DNA of 26,387 bases from CAYMGM01 sp964390005 (GTDB lineage: Bacteria > Pseudomonadota > Alphaproteobacteria > UBA9219), in the NCBI GenBank assembly GCA_964390005.1, contig CAYMGM010000020.1, positions 1 through 26,387 of the forward strand, given 5' to 3'. The translations under genes and the position numbers were made by a program. The notes below the pieces were generated by a model, which did no database searches, had not been told where the DNA came from, and saw only the letters and a list, made by a program, of their open reading frames with translations. The number at the start of each line of letters is the position of its first letter. The stretch's first letter is position 1. Of the stretch, positions 22,622-26,387 are shown piece after piece.

Positions 22622-23005
22622 TCAACGCGCTTGGCGCGCATCATAGGCCGCGCGGTCTTTTTGAATGGCTGGCCATTCCTTTTCTGCCCACAAAGCCAAG
22701 GCTTCAACTTGCTTGTGTAGCCCCGCCCCACGCGCCGTCAGCGTATATTCAACGCGCGGCGGCACTTCGGGATACAGGCGGCGCGTGACCATACCATCAC
22801 GCTCAAGATGCCGCAGCGTGGCCGTCAACATACGCTGCGAAATCCCGTCAACATCCTGACGTATTTCCGAAAAACGTAACGTTTGCGCCTGTGCGCGTGC
22901 CAGTGACATAATCACAAGCATAATCCATTTGTCGCCAAGCCGCGCCAACATCTCACGCATCGGACATTGAACTTTCTTAGGCGTACGCCGCGTTGTTTTG
23001 ATCAT
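22622..23005 (-). CDS. HxlR-family (DUF24) winged-helix regulator
   Basis: The 127-residue regulator has the HxlR layout: VQCPMREMLARLGDKWIMLVI with conserved Cys14, LRFSEIRQDVDGISQRMLTATLRHLERDGMVTR (seen as FSEIRQDVDGISQRML and LRHLERDGMV), and the wing PPRVEYTLTARG. In YodB, CatR and HypR this N-terminal Cys senses quinones, diamide or hypochlorite. I chose the ATG at 23005, where GGAGG lies 5 nt upstream, over the ATG at 23017. A 16-bp palindrome sits directly in front, so it likely represses itself and the divergent azoR gene. Confidence 0.9.
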   Translation of the reverse strand: MIKTTRRTPKKVQCPMREMLARLGDKWIMLVIMSLARAQAQTLRFSEIRQDVDGISQRMLTATLRHLERDGMVTRRLYPEVPPRVEYTLTARGAGLHKQVEALALWAEKEWPAIQKDRAAYDARQAR

Positions 23006-23018
23006 CGCCGCCTCCATG

Positions 23019-23034
23019 GTTACTTTGAAGTAAC
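23019..23034. promoter_or_regulatory. Palindromic operator of the HxlR regulator
   Basis: GTTACTT-TG-AAGTAAC is a perfect inverted repeat just before the regulator's ribosome-binding site. A second imperfect one (ACTTA...TAAGT, 23033-23046) overlaps it, and ATAGTT-TTTC-AACTAT lies at 23091-23106 near azoR. HxlR proteins bind such short palindromes; which one is used is inference. Confidence 0.55.
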
Positions 23035-23077
23035 TTACGAATAAGTATGTGCCCTCTTTTCAAGAACTGAGTTATCA

Positions 23078-23106
23078 TATAATATATAGTATAGTTTTTC
23101 AACTAT
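23078..23106 (+). promoter_or_regulatory. azoR promoter region
   Basis: TATAAT at 23078-23083 is a consensus -10 box without a convincing -35. ATAGTT-TTTC-AACTAT (23091-23106) follows, where the transcript should begin. Together they suggest a promoter that needs or is gated by a regulator. Confidence 0.4.
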
Positions 23107-23130
23107 TGGACGCTTTCAAGGAGGTTTCCC

Positions 23131-23748
23131 ATGTCATTCACCATCCTTCACGTCGACAGCAGCCCCAAAGGTGACCAATCTTTCTCGCGCGCTCTTTCGG
23201 CAGCCGCCGTTACAGCTTTAAAAGCCCTCCACCCCGAAGCCACCATCATCCGGCGCGACCTTGCGGCATCTCCCTTGCCTCATTTGACCGCAGCCATGAT
23301 CGAGTCTTTCTATGTTCCGCCCGAATCCCGCACGGCAGAACAAAAAGCCGTGTTAAGTGTCTCAGATGAAATGGTGGATGAAATGATCGCCGCCGATGTG
23401 ATCGTTCTGGGCGTGCCCATGTGGAACTTTGGCATCCCCTCTGGCACCAAAGCATGGATTGACCACGTCACGCGCCCGGGCCGCACCTTTCACTACACAG
23501 AAAAAGGCCCCGTTGGTCTTTTGGACGTCCATAAAAAAGTTATTGTGGCCTCGTCGCGCGGCGGCGTTTATTCGACCGGCGCGATCCAAAGCATGGACTT
23601 CCAAGAACCCTATCTCAAAACGATCTTAGGCTTTATGGGCCTGACCAACGTATCGTTTGTTCGCGCCGAAGGTGTCGGTAAAGGCACGCTGACCATTCCC
23701 GATGCCGTGGCCGCCGCACAACCCACGCTCAAGGTTCTTGCCGCCTAA
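23131..23748 (+). CDS. azoR: FMN-dependent NADH-azoreductase / quinone reductase
   Basis: The 205-residue flavodoxin-fold protein has the FMN phosphate loop DSSPKGDQSFSRALS, the family segment VLGVPMWNFGIPSGTKAWID, and VASSRGGVYSTG. Enzymes of this family reduce azo dyes and, more relevantly, quinones by two electrons, which avoids redox cycling. A strong AAGGAGG lies 6 nt before the ATG. yceI follows by 30 bp with a nearly identical ribosome-binding site, so they form an operon. The divergent HxlR gene matches the YodB-azoR1 arrangement of Bacillus subtilis, which responds to electrophiles. Confidence 0.95.
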   Translation: MSFTILHVDSSPKGDQSFSRALSAAAVTALKALHPEATIIRRDLAASPLPHLTAAMIESFYVPPESRTAEQKAVLSVSDEMVDEMIAADVIVLGVPMWNFGIPSGTKAWIDHVTRPGRTFHYTEKGPVGLLDVHKKVIVASSRGGVYSTGAIQSMDFQEPYLKTILGFMGLTNVSFVRAEGVGKGTLTIPDAVAAAQPTLKVLAA

Positions 23749-23778
23749 GGCGGAAAGACTTCTTTCAGGAGGTTTACG

Positions 23779-24348
23779 ATGAAAAAGCTTCTACTGTTAA
23801 CAACCTGTCTGTTCACCTTACATGCGCAAGCCGCCATCGCGGCTGAAACTTATACGCTCGACAGCGACCACACGAACATCGTTTTCCACATCAACCATTT
23901 TGGCTTTTCGTCGCCATCGGGCAAGTTCCCGGGCGCGACGGGCACGCTGGTTTTAGATGAAGCGCACCCAGCGCAAAGCAAGGTCGAGGTCACGCTTTCA
24001 CCAGCCAACGTCATCACAGGCATTCCCAAATTGGATGAACACCTCAAGACGAAAGACTTTTTTGATGTTGAGACCTATCCCGTCGCGACATTCAAAAGCG
24101 ACCGCGTTGAGGTCACGGGCAAAGAGACGGCCCGCGTCCACGGTCTTTTGACCCTGCACGGCGCGACGAAGCCCATCACGCTTGAAACGCGCCTCAACAA
24201 AATCGGCGAGAACATGTTCAAAAAGAAGACAGCAGGTTTTACGGCTTCCGCGACATTAAAGCGTTCGGATTTTGGCATGATGACTTATCTTCCCGGCCTT
24301 GGCGACGAGGTCCAACTCGACATCAACGTCGAAGCCAACCGCCCCTAA
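23779..24348 (+). CDS. yceI: YceI-family periplasmic protein
   Basis: The 189-residue precursor has a signal peptide (KKLLLLTTCLFTLHAQAAIA, cut near AIAA) and the lipocalin-like YceI barrel: YTLDSDHTNIVFHINHFGFS, FPGATGTLVLDE, HLKTKDFFDVETYPVATFKS, GLLTLHGATKPITLE and ATLKRSDFGM. The family binds long isoprenoid chains such as polyprenyl quinones and is induced by stress in several bacteria. It is the second gene of the azoR operon, which fits a link to quinone chemistry (inference). CAGGAGG lies 6 nt before the ATG. A terminator follows. Confidence 0.93.
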   Translation: MKKLLLLTTCLFTLHAQAAIAAETYTLDSDHTNIVFHINHFGFSSPSGKFPGATGTLVLDEAHPAQSKVEVTLSPANVITGIPKLDEHLKTKDFFDVETYPVATFKSDRVEVTGKETARVHGLLTLHGATKPITLETRLNKIGENMFKKKTAGFTASATLKRSDFGMMTYLPGLGDEVQLDINVEANRP

Positions 24349-24431
24349 CCGGGCTGGGCCCGGGGCCTTCTGTTGGGGCTCATCGGCAACCCCTTGGGTA
24401 TGCGGATACGTTCTGATACGCTGCGTTCGTC

Positions 24432-24469
24432 AAAAAACCGTGAAAAGGGAAGCCTTTGCACGGTTTTTT
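24432..24469. terminator. Rho-independent terminator of azoR-yceI
   Basis: AAAAAACCGTG and CACGGTTTTTT (24432-24442, 24459-24469) form an 11-bp stem with an inner AAAGG-CCTTT stem, followed by T6 on the plus strand. It is symmetric and could work both ways. An additional hairpin AAAAGCGG...CCGCTTTT stands at 24500-24532 in the leader of the next gene. Confidence 0.8.
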
Positions 24470-24566
24470 ATTAGGCAAGGGGTGCGGGCGGCAAAGAAAA
24501 AAAGCGGCACGTCTTTTCTCTTTTCCGCTTTTCTGGTAATAACGCCCCATCATTTTTTTTGAGATT

Positions 24567-25733
24567 ATGATGTTTCCTTTAACGAAAGAACAAATAGAGC
24601 GCGGTTATTTAACCCCGCAAGAAATGGGTGCCTTTTGGGACACAACGGTCTGCGAAAAACGCCTATCACCTGGGGAAGAATGGGCAGGCCACGTTGGCAT
24701 GAAACGACGTCCAGCAACATTGTCGCTCAACGATCTGCCGAAAAACACAAACATCCCCACGCTTCACGCCCTTTTATCCCAAAAGGACCCGCATGTTTAT
24801 CTGCGCCCGTTTGGTCTGCGCGACACAAAAGGCCTGACCCCACTTCTTCGGCTCGGCAATGTTTTTGATCACTTTCAAGGAGGCCTCTTTAAAAACACGC
24901 CGATGCTTGAGGGGCATGACGGAGATGCCTTATATACGCGCCCGGCGGATCCGGCTTTGATAACGTGGGAGCACCTTTTAAGCCTCCCCTCCACTTGGCT
25001 TTATCCAAGACAAGGCGAAGCCCACCTTGGTCTTTTCATGGACATCCATGAAGGGGCACATCTGATGCAGCTTTTTCCGGCCTTGCAAACGTCATTCTCA
25101 TTGGACGAAAGCCAAGCCGCTCTCTATGCAGCCCTGTGCCTCAAACAAGAAAACCGAGCGGAATCACACGCTGACCTTCTTGCGGCGCTCGTTCTACGGC
25201 GCGATTTACCCGAAAGTTTAGAAAAAACTGCTTTTTTCGCTGAATTGATTGATTTTCGCTATCTCGAGCTTTTTTTATTCCCCAGTCACGCGACAGCGCC
25301 TCTACTCGAAGCCATGACGGCAGGGGCCTCGGACCTACCGAATCCGGATACAATTTTCGAGCTGACATGTGAGCTTCAGACACAAATTGCGACAACGCTG
25401 GGTCTCACGGGGGAGCCGGACTTTGCCTCCATTTGGCGCCGTTACCGCCGTAACGACCCCGATCTCCAAAATGAAGCCGAAATCGACATCGCCGTTGCCA
25501 TCAACCAGTATACAATATGGCGTCAGACACATAAGCTTCAGAGCTTTCCCGCAGCATATAATACGCTGGATAAAGTTTTATCGCGTAAGGAAGCTCTTTC
25601 GCCCGAAGCTCAGATTTTAGGCAAACGCGTTCTTCAGGCGGCTCACAAACGATTGACCCCTCTTGTTTTTCAACTTGGCCAAAAACCGATCCCGCATTTA
25701 AGGCGCGCTCTTCGCATCGTTGATCCCTTTTGA
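24567..25733 (+). CDS. Unknown cytoplasmic protein with HExxH...ExxxD zincin-like motif (388 aa)
   Basis: No family recognised. The centre reads MDIHEGAHLMQLF: H161, E162 and H165 give HExxH, and 34 residues on comes E199-SHA-D203 (AESHADLLAALVL), the ExxxD form of third ligand in gluzincin-type metalloproteases. The N-terminal 130 residues have conserved-looking aromatic and basic patches, and the C-terminal part is helical and basic. No signal peptide or membrane span is seen, so it acts in the cytoplasm. The ribosome-binding site (GAG 6 nt before the second ATG) is weak; the start may be 24567 or 24570. Base use matches the surrounding genes. Protease activity is inferred from the motif only. 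Confidence 0.65.
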   Translation: MMFPLTKEQIERGYLTPQEMGAFWDTTVCEKRLSPGEEWAGHVGMKRRPATLSLNDLPKNTNIPTLHALLSQKDPHVYLRPFGLRDTKGLTPLLRLGNVFDHFQGGLFKNTPMLEGHDGDALYTRPADPALITWEHLLSLPSTWLYPRQGEAHLGLFMDIHEGAHLMQLFPALQTSFSLDESQAALYAALCLKQENRAESHADLLAALVLRRDLPESLEKTAFFAELIDFRYLELFLFPSHATAPLLEAMTAGASDLPNPDTIFELTCELQTQIATTLGLTGEPDFASIWRRYRRNDPDLQNEAEIDIAVAINQYTIWRQTHKLQSFPAAYNTLDKVLSRKEALSPEAQILGKRVLQAAHKRLTPLVFQLGQKPIPHLRRALRIVDPF

Positions 25734-25789
25734 TACGGAAACAAAAGCGCCTTTCTAAAATCAAACACAAAAAAGCTCAAACAAAAGAC

Positions 25790-25817
25790 AAAAAAAAGCG
25801 CCCCAAAGGGCGCTTTT
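25790..25817 (-). terminator. rRNA operon terminator
   Basis: AAAAGCGCCC-CAAA-GGGCGCTTTT (25794-25817) is a perfect 10-bp stem. On the minus strand it is followed by eight T (25797-25790). It lies 44 bp beyond the 5S 3' end and may also serve the plus-strand gene arriving from the left. Confidence 0.88.
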
Positions 25818-25847
25818 AAAAACGGGAAGATGATTGAAAAATGTTTC

Positions 25848-25991
25848 CATCTGTCTAGAAGACCTGGCAGCGACCTACTCTCCCGGGCCTTAAGGCACAG
25901 TACCATTGGCGCAGAGGGTTTTCACGTCCGAGTTCGGGATGGGATCGGGTGCAGGCCCCTCGCCATAACCACCAGGTCATCCAGACAGATG
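25848..25991 (-). other. Pre-5S processing stem
   Basis: CATCTGTCT (25848-25856) and AGACAGATG (25983-25991) are 9-bp complementary arms flanking the 5S gene on either side. In the precursor they would pair next to the 5S terminal helix, as expected for a ribonuclease processing stem. Confidence 0.6.
25862..25977 (-). rRNA. rrf: 5S ribosomal RNA
   Basis: The minus strand carries the 5S consensus: ACCTGGTGG start, ATGGCGAGGGGCCTGCACCC, GATCCCATCCCGAACTCGGA, and GGGAGAGTAGGTCGCTGCCA near the end. The ends pair as ACCTGG / CCAGGT. About 116 nt, the expected size. Confidence 0.96.
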
Positions 25992-26021
25992 AAAAACACT
26001 TTAAAAGATGAAGTAAAGTTT

Positions 26022-26054
26022 TCGGACAGGCCAGCCGATGCTGGCCTTGTCTGA
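26022..26054 (-). other. Hairpin in the 23S-5S spacer
   Basis: TCGGACA-GGCCAGC-CGAT-GCTGGCC-T-TGTCTGA forms a long stem with one bulge and a G-U pair. It lies just beyond the 23S 3' end in the internal spacer and is probably a processing structure. Confidence 0.55.
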
Positions 26055-26065
26055 GTTCTGATAAG

Positions 26066-26387
<322 letters not shown>

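Noticed and set aside
24299..24562. 87-codon plus-strand frame after yceI
   Set aside because: It overlaps the end of yceI in another frame and runs through the terminator hairpin; no ribosome-binding site.

Overview
The window looks like chromosomal DNA of an alphaproteobacterium. The evidence is a GyrA with a charged insertion in its C-terminal domain, a three-domain DNA polymerase I, a fused NAD(P)HX epimerase/dehydratase, a zur/znu locus whose Zur box is an AT-rich palindrome of the TGTTATAATATAACA kind, tRNAs with encoded CCA, and the rRNA sequence. The order cannot be fixed from this; a Rhodospirillales-like or deep-branching lineage is a guess. Most of the DNA is GC-rich. The autotransporter fragment at the left end and the 9.3-13.65 kb block are visibly more AT-rich.

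Left part (1-9.3 kb). On the minus strand there is the N-terminal part of a type V autotransporter passenger with a run of ten C just upstream of its start, then trigger factor (tig), tRNA-Leu(UAG), a small conserved-looking protein and the NAD(P)HX repair enzyme. The repair enzyme diverges from polA on the plus strand. PolA converges on a DUF808-family membrane protein with an unusual Cys-pair and Ala/Pro tail.

Middle, accessory-looking block (9.3-13.65 kb). This holds a cysteine-cluster protein, an XRE regulator cotranscribed with a GNAT acetyltransferase, and a divergent pair of small unknown genes. Repeated TTTCxTGAA elements lie over both predicted promoters of this divergent locus. A second GNAT gene is split by a frameshift at a T8 run, and an AT-rich RDD membrane protein follows. 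The block ends at tRNA-Lys(UUU).

Right part (13.7-26.4 kb). After a secreted unknown protein come gyrA and coaD (overlapping, minus strand), a glycine-zipper lipoprotein and an orphan D12-class adenine methyltransferase. Next is a zinc-uptake locus: zur, a 31-residue membrane microprotein, znuC and znuB on the minus strand, with znuA divergent and a Zur box between them. An HxlR-type thiol regulator diverges from an azoR-yceI operon, which recalls the YodB-azoR1 electrophile response of Bacillus. A cytoplasmic protein with an HExxH...ExxxD zincin-like signature follows. The window ends in an rRNA operon read leftward: 23S (its 3' part), spacer, 5S and terminator.

The points most worth following are the microprotein inside the zinc operon, the homopolymer upstream of the autotransporter, the XRE/operator/small-gene circuit, the T8-split acetyltransferase and the HExxH protein.
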